The translations under genes were made by a program, and so were the position numbers. Positions 8,790 to 17,552 of a stretch of 64,000 nt of DNA are shown piece after piece. Under the pieces are notes generated by a model. That model had not been told where the DNA came from, searched no databases, and was given only the letters and a program-made list of their open reading frames with translations. Origin of the DNA: Candidatus Sulfuricurvum sp. RIFRC-1 (lineage in GTDB: Bacteria > Campylobacterota > Campylobacteria > Campylobacterales > Sulfurimonadaceae); NCBI RefSeq assembly GCF_000310245.1, contig NC_020505.1, forward strand, positions 1,894,001-1,958,000, read 5' to 3'. The stretch's first letter is position 1. Each line of letters starts with the position of its first letter.

Positions 8790-10470
8790 TTCCTACTCCT
8801 TGTAAATAGATGGGTGTCTGTATCGGACACAGTTTGTAAACGAAATCTTTGCGCAGACGGTTAAACTCACTGGCAGGATCGTAAAAACTCGGATACATCC
8901 GCTCCAGTTCAATCTCACGATGACGCTGAATCTCCTCCGTAAACGAGGTATGATGGATTTTTTGACGTTTGATATCCAAAAGCTCCTCATAGCGCTCTTC
9001 ATCCTCATACAGTTCCTTACAATACTGATGAAGCTCCGGTAAATACCTCTCCTCATCTTCGGATAAAACCGTATCGACCAAACCAATAGCCTCCGCATGT
9101 ACGGCACTGATCGGCAGACAGCTGCTGGTCAGTTCGTCCGCTTTAATCTCTCCGACACGGCGAGGCAAAGTATAGGTCCAATACTCGCTCCCGTGAAGCC
9201 CAAGTGTTTGGTAGTGGGGATTTAATACCACTCCCTCACGTGCAACGACGAAATCGGAAGCAAGGGCTAAAAAGACCCCTCCCGCTCCCGCGTTGCGCCG
9301 TAATGCACTCACCGTGAGCACCTCATCGCACAGTAAAATCGATTTGACCGCTTCGTTCATCGAATGGATGTTCGACCATCCGTCTTCATCCGATTTTTTG
9401 GAGTCTTCCATGATGTTCAGATGGATGCCGTTGGAGAAAAACTCTTCTCCCCCCATCAATACCAGCACTTTGATCCCCGATTGTTTGAGATGATCGAGCG
9501 CGTATTTCAACCGGACACACTGATGCGCACCCATCGCACCGTTATGAAAATCAAATCCGAGATACCCTACCTCATCACGCTCAAGATAGGTGATCTCTTT
9601 GAACGTCTCTAAAGAGGGATCGACGAACAACGGCAATCGATCTTCCATCACCCCTTTGAGCCGATCTTTAAGCACATAGGTTGCGGGGAGTTTGATGCTC
9701 GGAAGATGACGCTCTTTAAGATGGGTAATCCAAATCGCTCCATCTTTCGTCCCCAGACAAATCGCCCCCTCACGCTTGGCGAGAATCTCTTTGATCCCGC
9801 CGCGAAGCCTCCCCTCGCGATGAGCACCGTAGAGGGTACACTCTACCCCTAAAATAGTATCCAGAACACCCGGATGGCTGTCGGCGGATCGAATCTTAGT
9901 AATGATACTCTCGGTAGTGTCGTTCTCCCAGTCGATCCGACGATCACTCTGCGTCATCGCTCTGTGCGCCGAACCGCTTAAAGTATTTTCGTGTTGAGCC
10001 AACGGAATAAACGTCGGCTCATTCAGCACGTCTAACAGTTCATCCACCAACTCTATAGCGAGAGTCGTCGTTTCGTTGCGATAAATAGATGCTTTACTCC
10101 CCTGCGGCATGGTGAATGTCCCGTGTGCGTAGATATCTCCTGCATCGTACTCACCGTTGGCGCGCAGAATCGTGACACCCCATTCCGATGATCGGTTTAA
10201 AATGGCCCAATCGAGTGCATGGGCGCCCCGATCTCCGGCAATCCCCGGATGGACGATAAAGGTCGGTATCGCACTCCAGATCGTTTCGGGAATTCTCTTC
10301 TTTAAAAACGGCGCGATGATAATATCGGGAGAAAAGGTTTCCACTTCCGCAATGAGCTGCGCATCGTTAATTGCAAAAGCAACTCCCACATTCTCTCCGC
10401 GATCTCTAAGATGGCAAAAGAGCCGTTGAGAGAGGGAATTAAAAGCACTGACCACCAATAAAATACGCAA
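8782..10470 (-). CDS. hypX: HypX, CO-ligand synthesis protein for aerobic [NiFe]-hydrogenase maturation
   Basis: A 562-residue two-domain protein. The N-terminal half (about 1-270) is a formyl-tetrahydrofolate transferase-like module (IVHPGIAGDRGAHALDWA, YDAGDIYAHGTF). The C-terminal half (about 285-545) is an enoyl-CoA hydratase-like module (GAMGAHQCVRL, LRRNAGAGGVFLALA). HypX of Ralstonia and Aquifex is known to make the active-site CO from formyl groups through formyl-CoA when oxygen is present. The gene starts with TTG at 10470, 7 bases after GAGGCGAG; there is no nearby in-frame ATG. Its presence inside the hyp operon suggests that this organism makes hydrogenase while respiring oxygen or under microoxic conditions. 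Confidence 0.94.
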   Translation of the reverse strand: MRILLVVSAFNSLSQRLFCHLRDRGENVGVAFAINDAQLIAEVETFSPDIIIAPFLKKRIPETIWSAIPTFIVHPGIAGDRGAHALDWAILNRSSEWGVTILRANGEYDAGDIYAHGTFTMPQGSKASIYRNETTTLAIELVDELLDVLNEPTFIPLAQHENTLSGSAHRAMTQSDRRIDWENDTTESIITKIRSADSHPGVLDTILGVECTLYGAHREGRLRGGIKEILAKREGAICLGTKDGAIWITHLKERHLPSIKLPATYVLKDRLKGVMEDRLPLFVDPSLETFKEITYLERDEVGYLGFDFHNGAMGAHQCVRLKYALDHLKQSGIKVLVLMGGEEFFSNGIHLNIMEDSKKSDEDGWSNIHSMNEAVKSILLCDEVLTVSALRRNAGAGGVFLALASDFVVAREGVVLNPHYQTLGLHGSEYWTYTLPRRVGEIKADELTSSCLPISAVHAEAIGLVDTVLSEDEERYLPELHQYCKELYEDEERYEELLDIKRQKIHHTSFTEEIQRHREIELERMYPSFYDPASEFNRLRKDFVYKLCPIQTPIYLQGVGNA

Positions 10471-10482
10471 AACTCGCCTCAG

Positions 10483-11481
10483 TTAACATATTCGAGGCAA
10501 TAACTCACCCGTAGGCAAATCCATGAACCGTTTCGATCCCCACGGACTAAGAAGGAGAACCCGTCCGTCATACTGATGGGTTACCGAGGCGATGATGCTC
10601 GCCTTTACACCCTCTTCGAATGTTTTTAACACGTCCACCGCACGCTCAGCATCGGAGCGTTTAACGGCGAGAACAAACGTCCCCTCATTCGCCAGATTGT
10701 ACGCCTCGAATCCCAAAATCTCGCAGATTCCCCGTACGTCATCGCTTACCGGAATGGCTTCTTCGTTCACTTCGATACACACTTTGGACTGCTTCGCCCA
10801 TTCGTTCAACACCGCCGCAACACCGCCGCGCGTCGCATCGCGCATCGCCGTAATCGCTATCCCCTCCGAGAGGAGTTTTTCGACCAACGGCCATAACGAC
10901 GTACAATCGCTTTGAAGATTGCTGCTGAACTCCATCCCTTCGCGGTTGGCAAAAATCGTCGCGCCGTGTTTGCCGATCTCGTTGGAGACGATGATCACAT
11001 CCTCTTCGCTCACGCTGTTCGAAGATATCCCGCTTTTTTGGACAACGCCCACACCCGTCGTATTGATAAAAATCTTATCGACACTTCCGCGCGGAACCAC
11101 TTTGGTATCCCCGCAAACGATCATGGCACCGTTAATCTCTAACTCTTTTTTCATCGAGCGGACGATCTTCTCCAGCTCTTCAACCGAAAACCCCTCTTCG
11201 ACAATCACCGCGCACGTCATATAGGTCGGTTTCGCCCCCATCATTGCGAGGTCGTTACACGTACCGCAAATGCTCAGTTTCCCGATATCACCGCCGTCAA
11301 AAAAGATAGGGCTGACGGTAAAACTGTCCGTCGTAAACGCTAAACGCCCTCCGTCGATAATCGCCGCATCTTCGCTTTTTGCCAGAATCTCGTTTTTAAA
11401 ATGTTTGTAAAATATTTTGGAGATCAGTTCAGCGTTTTCTTCCCCGCCGTTGCCTTGGGCGAGTACAATATTTTTTGTCAT
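10483..11481 (-). CDS. hypE: Hydrogenase cyanide-ligand protein HypE
   Basis: A 332-residue PurM-like ATPase ending in PRIC. The terminal cysteine receives a carbamoyl group from HypF and is dehydrated to thiocyanate, the source of the CN ligands. The glycine-rich LAQGNGGEENAEL start and the segments GDIGKLSICGTCNDLAMMGA and MRDATRGGVAAVLNEWA are typical. The start at 11481 forms an ATGA overlap with the hypD stop, so translation is coupled; the longer open frame (11 extra codons) lies inside hypD. Confidence 0.97.
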   Translation of the reverse strand: MTKNIVLAQGNGGEENAELISKIFYKHFKNEILAKSEDAAIIDGGRLAFTTDSFTVSPIFFDGGDIGKLSICGTCNDLAMMGAKPTYMTCAVIVEEGFSVEELEKIVRSMKKELEINGAMIVCGDTKVVPRGSVDKIFINTTGVGVVQKSGISSNSVSEEDVIIVSNEIGKHGATIFANREGMEFSSNLQSDCTSLWPLVEKLLSEGIAITAMRDATRGGVAAVLNEWAKQSKVCIEVNEEAIPVSDDVRGICEILGFEAYNLANEGTFVLAVKRSDAERAVDVLKTFEEGVKASIIASVTHQYDGRVLLLSPWGSKRFMDLPTGELLPRIC

Positions 11482-12623
11482 AATAGATTCCCGTATTTGT
11501 AATAGGCGGCACATGCCCCCTCTGAACTCACCATACAGCTCCCCAGAGGAGAACTCGGCTTACATGCCGTTCCGAATACACTGCAATCTTGCGGTTTGGC
11601 AAATCCGCGCAGAATATCACCGCAGATACAAAGTTTGTGATCGTCGATCTCATCGTAGGGAAGTACCTCTTTGTAAAGCACCTCGGCATCGTACGCCGCA
11701 AAGGCATCACGCAGTTTTAAACCGCTATTGGGGACATTTCCCATCCCCCGCCATTTGAACAGATCCACTTTCTCAAAATACTTTTCGATCAGCGATTGCG
11801 CTTTGAGGTTCCCCTCATGGGTGACAAGCCGTTTGTACTGGATCTCCAGCTCGCTACGTCCCTCGTTAAACTGTTTGATCATCATATAAATCGCTTCCAT
11901 CACATCAACCGGCTCAAATCCTGCCACAACGACGGGGATACGGTAATGTTCGGGGAAAACCGCATAAATCTTCGATCCGCTGATCACGCTCACATGGGAG
12001 GGTCCGATAAACGCATCGATGCGGTGATCGTAGCTGTTGACGTGCTCGTCTCGGCTATCAATCAACTCTTTCATCACCTCAGGTACGGTGACATGGTTGA
12101 TATGAAAAAAGATGTTTTTGATACCGCGTTTGATGACCACATCGAGTAATGCGGCACTCATCGGGGTCGTCGTCTCAAAACCGATCGCAAAGAAGATGAT
12201 CTTTTTGGTTGGATTCTCCTCCGCTACTTTCAGCGCATCCATCGGCGAATAAACGTAACGGACATCGGCACCTTTGGCACGGGCATTTTGGAGCGAACCG
12301 TGGCTTCCCGGAACTTTGATCATGTCTCCCAATGTCAGTAAAATCACATCCTCTTGCATCGCTAACGTATAAGCATGATCGATCCGCTCTTTGGGCATGA
12401 TGCATACCGGACATCCCGGGCCGTGGATAAAGTTGATGTTTTCCGGTAACAGCTGAGTCAAACCGTATTTCATAATCGTGTGGGTATGACCGCCGCATAC
12501 CTCCATAATATTAACGGTTCGTTCAAGCTTCTTTGCCTCGACAGCAATCAGCTTTTGAAAGCTTTTGATTACCTCGGGATTGCGAAAGCCATCATAGAGG
12601 TCTTTGAGTTCCAATGAACTCAT
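11478..12623 (-). CDS. hypD: Hydrogenase Fe(CN)2CO assembly protein HypD
   Basis: A 381-residue HypD. It carries the conserved CGGHTHTIMKYG and GPGCPVCIMP motifs (cysteines that bind the nascent iron centre) and the C-terminal [4Fe-4S] region with ICGDILRGF, DCSVFGTAC and GSCMVSSEGACAAYY. It acts as the scaffold, with HypC, on which Fe(CN)2CO is built. The ATG at 12623 overlaps the hypC stop as ATGA and is preceded by GAGAAG; an upstream in-frame ATG at 12644 lies in hypC and is less likely. Confidence 0.97.
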   Translation of the reverse strand: MSSLELKDLYDGFRNPEVIKSFQKLIAVEAKKLERTVNIMEVCGGHTHTIMKYGLTQLLPENINFIHGPGCPVCIMPKERIDHAYTLAMQEDVILLTLGDMIKVPGSHGSLQNARAKGADVRYVYSPMDALKVAEENPTKKIIFFAIGFETTTPMSAALLDVVIKRGIKNIFFHINHVTVPEVMKELIDSRDEHVNSYDHRIDAFIGPSHVSVISGSKIYAVFPEHYRIPVVVAGFEPVDVMEAIYMMIKQFNEGRSELEIQYKRLVTHEGNLKAQSLIEKYFEKVDLFKWRGMGNVPNSGLKLRDAFAAYDAEVLYKEVLPYDEIDDHKLCICGDILRGFAKPQDCSVFGTACKPSSPLGSCMVSSEGACAAYYKYGNLL

Positions 12624-12913
12624 GGGGCTTCTCGGTTGATACAATTGTCATCTTCCAGCACCAACGCCCTACGTTCTTCTTCATCGAGTGCCTCTAGTAT
12701 CTCTTGATAGACTCTCAAAGATTCGAGAGCATCTTCTTCATCGATCTTGTTCATGATAAATCCGATATGCAACAGTACATAATCGCCGATTGCAACTGTG
12801 CCCTCTTCCATCAAATCCAATCCTGCTGTCCGCTGAACTCCCATCGTATCGACGGTTGCAATGTTAAGTTCCGTGTCAATGCTGACCACTTTTGAGGGAA
12901 TCGATAAACACAT
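12620..12913 (-). CDS. hypC: Hydrogenase maturation chaperone HypC
   Basis: A 97-residue HypC/HybG chaperone. It begins MCLSIPSKV, with the essential Cys2 exposed after Met removal, and has the OB-fold sequence GDYVLLHIGFIMNKIDEEDA. HypC carries the Fe(CN)2CO unit from HypD to the large subunit. It lies two bases after the hypB stop and overlaps hypD by four bases. At least three hydrogenases in this window may need it; no second hypC copy was seen. Confidence 0.97.
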   Translation of the reverse strand: MCLSIPSKVVSIDTELNIATVDTMGVQRTAGLDLMEEGTVAIGDYVLLHIGFIMNKIDEEDALESLRVYQEILEALDEEERRALVLEDDNCINREAP

Positions 12914-12915
12914 AA

Positions 12916-13728
12916 TTACGCTCTCATCTTTCGTTTAAATTCAATCCATTCAATCACTCTTTTAATCGATGCCTCATCGTTGATGTTCACCTCTAAAATA
13001 TCGACATTCGGTTTGATCTTACGCGCTTCGGATTTTTCACGCTCAATGTCGTATTGAAAATAGGGGAGGAGATCGGTTTTGGTGATAAGAATCAAATCGG
13101 CGGTGCGAAACATCACCGGATATTTGGCGATCTTGTCTTCCCCCTCAGGAATAGAGACAAGGACAATGTTCAAATGCGATCCGACATCGTAGCTTGCCGG
13201 ACAGACGAGGTTCCCGACATTTTCGATAAAACAGACATCCAAAGGAGCTAACGGCAGATCATGTAGCCCCTTATGAACCATAAACGCATCCAGATGACAC
13301 GCACTCCCCGTCTGAATCTGTACGGCATCGATTCCAACCGCTTTGAGACGATCCGCATCACGCGACGTCTCCAAATCCCCTTCGATGACACCGAATTTAA
13401 ACGGAGCCAACGCACCCATTTTTTCCAAAAGGGTTGTTTTTCCGCTTCCCGGTGAGCTCATAAGGTTAATCGCTAATACCCCGTGCTCATTGAAATGTTC
13501 GCGATTATGGTGCGCTTCTTGATCGTTCTTGTCCAAAATCTTTTTGATCACCGCGATGGTTTTAGAATCGTTCAACTGCGGATTATGGTGCAATGTTTCA
13601 TGCGCCGCATGATGATCATGAGAGTGATGGTCATGGTCTCCATGATCATGGTGATGATGAGTGTCGTGGTCGTGGTGATCATGATGGTGATCGTGATCCG
13701 TAATAGAACAGCCGCAGTCTTTGCACAT
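12916..13728 (-). CDS. hypB: Nickel-binding GTPase HypB with His-rich N-terminus
   Basis: A 270-residue SIMIBI GTPase. Residues 1-49 contain the high-affinity nickel motif MCKDCGC followed by a run of about twenty His and Asp residues, a nickel storage stretch. The G1 motif SSPGSGKTTLLEK, the metal-site region ENVGNLVCPASYDVG and the guanine-specificity motif TKTDLLPYF are intact. It drives nickel transfer with HypA. First gene of hypBCDEXA. The upstream gap to nicO holds a palindromic repeat, and transcription may continue from the nicO promoter. Confidence 0.97.
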   Translation of the reverse strand: MCKDCGCSITDHDHHHDHHDHDTHHHHDHGDHDHHSHDHHAAHETLHHNPQLNDSKTIAVIKKILDKNDQEAHHNREHFNEHGVLAINLMSSPGSGKTTLLEKMGALAPFKFGVIEGDLETSRDADRLKAVGIDAVQIQTGSACHLDAFMVHKGLHDLPLAPLDVCFIENVGNLVCPASYDVGSHLNIVLVSIPEGEDKIAKYPVMFRTADLILITKTDLLPYFQYDIEREKSEARKIKPNVDILEVNINDEASIKRVIEWIEFKRKMRA

Positions 13729-13758
13729 AATTAAAATCCTTATTGTTTAGTTTATATT

Positions 13759-13840
13759 TTCCGTTCGTGGTGAGCTCACGTGCCCTATAGGGTATGTCGA
13801 ACCATGGACACACCCTTCGACAGGCTCAGGGCGAACGGAA
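13759..13840. repeat. Palindromic intergenic repeat, copy 1
   Basis: An 82-base imperfect palindrome between nicO and hypB. Its ends TTCCGTTCG and CGAACGGAA are reverse complements, with GTGAGC pairing GCTCAGG further in and GTCGAA pairing TTCGAC inside. A second copy lies at 28384-28478 with a different middle. The inner half, CCCTTCGACAGGCTCAGGG, is a sequence type I recognise as a dispersed repeat in many proteobacterial genomes. It could fold in the nicO-hypB transcript and reduce read-through. Confidence 0.75.
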
Positions 13841-13846
13841 TCGAAG

Positions 13847-14485
13847 TTACGCTAATAACATATTCCCGCCGACTAAGACGGAAATGACACCAACCGTAGC
13901 AAAAACACGTCGTACATTTTGAATATTCGTCAAAATCTCTCGATTAATCCAAGAAATGACCAAACCGAAGCTAAAGAAGACCACCATAACTCCGGCGATA
14001 AAGGCTAAAACCATGCTAAAGTCAACCGCTTGTCCCTGCAAAACTCCGAGAGTGACCAACATACCACGCACCCCGCCGATCCCCATCAAAACACCCACCC
14101 CAAATGCGGATGCAGTCGTGGAAGATTCGTGTTGGTGTTCATTTCCGAACCAAATGTGTACGTGTTTTTTATGCTCATGAGTATGCGTTTTCAAATGGAT
14201 TCTATTCGCATAGACCAAATACAGTAAATAGAGTCCGATGGAGAGAATCACACTCGACGCAATCACATCCCCATAGGCTAGAACCGCTTCAGGCAATGTG
14301 TAATATTGCAGGATTTTTGCAAAGATAAAGAGCATGATCCCATGCCCAATCGCAAAAGCCCCTACGATCAAAAATGTCTTTTTCGTCTCTTTACCGATCG
14401 AAAAATCGGTAATAGCGCTCAGATGATCCGGCCCAAAAGCGTGCAAGATACCGTACCAAAAAATGATCATTAAACCGATTTCCAT
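13847..14485 (-). CDS. NicO/HupE-UreH family nickel transporter
   Basis: A 212-residue membrane protein with about six transmembrane segments. The first carries the metal-transport motif HAFGPDHLSAI, and FAIGHGIMLF follows in the second. A His-rich cytoplasmic loop (HTHEHKKHVHIWFGNEHQHE) lies in the middle. These are signs of a nickel or cobalt permease. The context upstream of hypB points to nickel for hydrogenase. The ATG at 14485 is chosen over the TTG two codons earlier because AGGGG is spaced seven bases from it. A -10 box (TATAAT near 14528) and a TetR-like palindrome precede the gene. Confidence 0.9.
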   Translation of the reverse strand: MEIGLMIIFWYGILHAFGPDHLSAITDFSIGKETKKTFLIVGAFAIGHGIMLFIFAKILQYYTLPEAVLAYGDVIASSVILSIGLYLLYLVYANRIHLKTHTHEHKKHVHIWFGNEHQHESSTTASAFGVGVLMGIGGVRGMLVTLGVLQGQAVDFSMVLAFIAGVMVVFFSFGLVISWINREILTNIQNVRRVFATVGVISVLVGGNMLLA

Positions 14486-14502
14486 TTTCAAGCCCCTATT
14501 TA

Positions 14503-14516
14503 TGAATAATCATTCA
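14503..14516. promoter_or_regulatory. Candidate TetR operator upstream of nicO-hyp
   Basis: TGAATAATCATTCA, an exact inverted repeat TGAAT-N4-ATTCA, lies 17 bases upstream of the nicO start. On the coding strand it follows a TATAAT -10 box by about ten bases, so a bound repressor would block transcription start. The same core with the same flank (CTGAATG) recurs before hydA and tetR. Regulator assignment is inference. Confidence 0.6.
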
Positions 14517-14579
14517 GAATAAGTGATTATAAGATTTTATGGTAAAACAAACCTAAAAAAATGATTTTCTTATTAAATT

Positions 14580-17039
14580 TCAGGACTCACCTCTTTTTCG
14601 CTCATTGAAAAAAACTTCAAATTGGCTTGCAGGCATCGGTTTACCCAAGAAATACCCTTGTATTTCATCACACCCTTCTTGACGTAAAAATTCCAGCTGT
14701 TCTGCTAATTCAACTCCCTCAGCAATCGTTGTAAGATTTAGTGCCTTCCCCATTGCTATAATCGCTTTTACCAGAGTAGAATCATTTCCATCGGTCATAA
14801 CATTTTTGACAAATGACTGATCGATTTTCAGTTTGGAGATGGGGAAATGTTTTAAATAGCTCAGGGATGAATAACCTGTCCCGAAATCATCAAGAGAGAA
14901 CTGGATTCCGAACGTTTTAAATGCGCTCAGAATATTAAAAATTTTAGACGTATCATCAATTAGGATACTTTCCGTCAGTTCAAGCTCAATATCTTTCGGA
15001 TCTACCCCTATTTCATTCAAAATATCAATGGTTTTGTTGAAAAAATTTTCCTCTTTAAATTGGCGTGAAGAGAGATTAATGGCCATAGTGAAGGTCTCTA
15101 TTCCTTGGTCATTCCAATTTTTAAGTTGTTGGCATGCGGTACGCAATACCCATTCTCCGATAGGGACGATCAGCCCTGTTTTTTCGGCTATAGATATAAA
15201 GTCACCCGGAGATACGATCCCACGTTCTGGATGATTCCATCGTATCAAAGCTTCCGCGCCCGTTACGATACTATTGCCGATATTCATTTGAGGCTGATAA
15301 TAAAGGAGAAATTCTCCGTTTTGAAGTGCACTGATGAGCTCATTTTGAATCTTCAATTCATCGTGAATATAGGCGGTCATTTCATTCTGATAGCGAGAGT
15401 ATTTATTCCGTCCTGATTCTTTGGCATAATACATAGCTGCATCGGCATTGCGTAAAAGCATTTCGGAATCGGTTTCATCCAAAGGGTAAAAACTGTATCC
15501 GATACTCAAACTAACATAGAGTATATGTTCCAATATCACAAAAGGGGCAGTAAATTGATCATAAACATTTTGAAGAATAGTCTCAATCTCTTCTTCCATA
15601 TGTAAATCAGGAATAAGGACGGCAAACTCATCCCCCCCAAAACGCGATACCGTATCACTTTTTCTAAAACTATTTTTTAGCCGGGATGCAACAGCTTGCA
15701 AAAGAATATCACCCACACCGTGTCCCAACGTATCGTTCACGGTTTTAAAGAAATCAAGATCCATAAAAACAATACCGACAATATTGTGGTTTCTATCTGC
15801 CCTATGGCATTCCGTCTCCAAGTGATTTTTAAACAGTGCACGGTTAGGTAATCCGGTTAATTCATCGTAATACGCCAAATATTCAATTTTTTGTTCAAAT
15901 TGTTTTTTTTCCGTGACATCTTCCGCAACGGAGGCAATACCGACAATTTGATTGTTTTCATCAATCAGCCGAGTATTGTGCCATTCACATAAAATTATTT
16001 TCCCCTCTTTCGTCCGATTCTTATTTAAACTGTATTCTCCACCATTACCGCTTAAGAGGGCAGACCATATTTTTAATGTTTTACTGGAGGCAGGGAGAAG
16101 TAGCTCGTCACCCCGTTTTCCCATCGCCTCTTCCTTGGTAAAGCCGAATATTTTTTCAGCCGCCGGGTTCCAATCGATGACCCTGAAATCCATATCCCAT
16201 TCGATAACGGCAAAAGGGAGCTGCTGAAAATGCAAAACGAGTCTATCGGTTATTTTATGGAGTTCGCCGGTCCGTTGATCGACCAGTATCTGCAGATTTT
16301 GCCGATGCTCTTCAAGAGTGCTATCCCTCATCTGGATTTGAGAAAGCATCTCATTGAATCCTTCTGCCAGCAACCCTAGCTCGTCATTGCTGATGACAGG
16401 GGTACGGATGGCATAGTTTTTTTCTTCCGAGACCATTTGCATCATTTCGACCATTTGAATGATCGGTTCGGTAATCTTTTTTTGCAGTTTTTTGGATAGA
16501 ACATACGATAGAAAAAGGGCAATTAAAAGCCCTATAAGCAAAAAGAGGGCGTAATACGAGAGATTGCTGTACATTTCATCAAGATTGGACTGGATGTAAA
16601 TCCCTCCCACCACATCGCCGTCGAGAATAATTTCCTGATACACAGAGACATGATTGAGTCCGAAATGATTGGACTCAATTTTTGAAAAAGGGATGAGCGG
16701 ATGGTTGTGTCGATCACGATATTTGTAGGTGGCAAACGCTACCCCCTCCTTCGTGTACAATTCGCAGTAATCGATATTTTGATTGGCTTTGAGTGCGGAG
16801 AGGGTCTCTCCGGCACTTTTCGGATCGTTGAATATCAACGAAGCAGTGGAATTGTCTCCGATAATTTTCGCTTGAATATTAAGTTCTTTGAGTATCTTCT
16901 GTTTTTCGATACTCACTTCCATAATCGCCATTGTGAGGCCAAGAACAATGAGCCCAAAGACTGAAATCACCACGCCGATCAAAATCAGCTTAGTTTTAAT
17001 GGAATATTTCAGAAGAAATCCCTGCCGTTTATTGCCCAT
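14580..17039 (-). CDS. Membrane GGDEF-EAL c-di-GMP enzyme with HAMP and PAS domains
   Basis: An 819-residue protein. Domains in order: a membrane segment (about 15-37), a periplasmic sensor region of about 110 residues like CHASE8, a second membrane segment (about 150-172), HAMP (about 175-225), PAS (about 260-375), GGDEF (about 385-545) and EAL (about 560-810). The catalytic motifs RFGGDEFAVL and GAEALIRW plus DDFGTGYSSL are intact, so both cyclase and phosphodiesterase activity are possible. The start at 17039 has AAGGAT upstream and overlaps the yfiR-like gene by 11 bases. The periplasmic domain is likely controlled by the YfiR-like protein encoded just before it. Confidence 0.92.
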   Translation of the reverse strand: MGNKRQGFLLKYSIKTKLILIGVVISVFGLIVLGLTMAIMEVSIEKQKILKELNIQAKIIGDNSTASLIFNDPKSAGETLSALKANQNIDYCELYTKEGVAFATYKYRDRHNHPLIPFSKIESNHFGLNHVSVYQEIILDGDVVGGIYIQSNLDEMYSNLSYYALFLLIGLLIALFLSYVLSKKLQKKITEPIIQMVEMMQMVSEEKNYAIRTPVISNDELGLLAEGFNEMLSQIQMRDSTLEEHRQNLQILVDQRTGELHKITDRLVLHFQQLPFAVIEWDMDFRVIDWNPAAEKIFGFTKEEAMGKRGDELLLPASSKTLKIWSALLSGNGGEYSLNKNRTKEGKIILCEWHNTRLIDENNQIVGIASVAEDVTEKKQFEQKIEYLAYYDELTGLPNRALFKNHLETECHRADRNHNIVGIVFMDLDFFKTVNDTLGHGVGDILLQAVASRLKNSFRKSDTVSRFGGDEFAVLIPDLHMEEEIETILQNVYDQFTAPFVILEHILYVSLSIGYSFYPLDETDSEMLLRNADAAMYYAKESGRNKYSRYQNEMTAYIHDELKIQNELISALQNGEFLLYYQPQMNIGNSIVTGAEALIRWNHPERGIVSPGDFISIAEKTGLIVPIGEWVLRTACQQLKNWNDQGIETFTMAINLSSRQFKEENFFNKTIDILNEIGVDPKDIELELTESILIDDTSKIFNILSAFKTFGIQFSLDDFGTGYSSLSYLKHFPISKLKIDQSFVKNVMTDGNDSTLVKAIIAMGKALNLTTIAEGVELAEQLEFLRQEGCDEIQGYFLGKPMPASQFEVFFNERKRGES

Positions 17040-17550
17040 TACGAATGATCCTTGCGATTTTAAGAAGTTTGGAACTGATTTTGAGTTTGGACTGCTCTGC
17101 CGCATCCATATTGATCTCGATTTTGACTCGATTGTTCTCTAAATAAAAATTGATGATTACCCCTTGATTCGAATATTCCGACGTATCGCCGACGGTAAGA
17201 ATCGGTTTGTTTCTAGCGTATCGCATAATGGGTTCAAGTTTGTTTTTCTCGAGGGAAGAGAGATAAAGGATCTGACAGGAAGGGATTTCATTAACAGAAT
17301 TGACACGCTTAACCACAAGCCGCTTACCGGCTGTTACTTGCCCATTCAGTGCGGCCATCGCATCACCGAACGAATCCTCACCAACGATACACAGTGTCAA
17401 AGTATTCTCTCCTGGCAACTCGATAAATTTAGGAAAATTGTAAAGAAACGCAGCCTTGACTTGGTTTTCCTCATACACCGATGCTTGTAAATAACCCGAA
17501 ACGGCGAGAAGCCACGTAAAAAGAAAAAAGACTCGATAGATCAACTGCAT
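17029..17550 (-). CDS. YfiR-family periplasmic regulator (DUF4154)
   Basis: A 173-residue secreted protein with a signal peptide (FFLFTWLLAVSGYLQA) and the YfiR-family start AAFLYNFPKFIELP, then LTLCIVGEDSFGDAM. In Pseudomonas, YfiR sits in the periplasm and represses the membrane diguanylate cyclase YfiN. Here the partner is the overlapping GGDEF-EAL gene. An AAGG ribosome site directly abuts the annotated ATG; a TTG two codons later (17544) has the normal six-base spacing and may be the real start. The gene begins within ten bases of the TonB-receptor stop. Confidence 0.88.
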   Translation of the reverse strand: MQLIYRVFFLFTWLLAVSGYLQASVYEENQVKAAFLYNFPKFIELPGENTLTLCIVGEDSFGDAMAALNGQVTAGKRLVVKRVNSVNEIPSCQILYLSSLEKNKLEPIMRYARNKPILTVGDTSEYSNQGVIINFYLENNRVKIEINMDAAEQSKLKISSKLLKIARIIRNGQ

Positions 17551-17552
17551 CC

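Noticed and set aside
13483-13734. Plus-strand Met/Val-rich frame opposite the HypB His stretch
   Set aside because: Explained by the reverse complement of the His/Asp codon run in hypB.
13729-13860. Nickel riboswitch upstream of hypB
   Set aside because: The structure is the palindromic repeat seen also at 28384-28478, which argues against a riboswitch.
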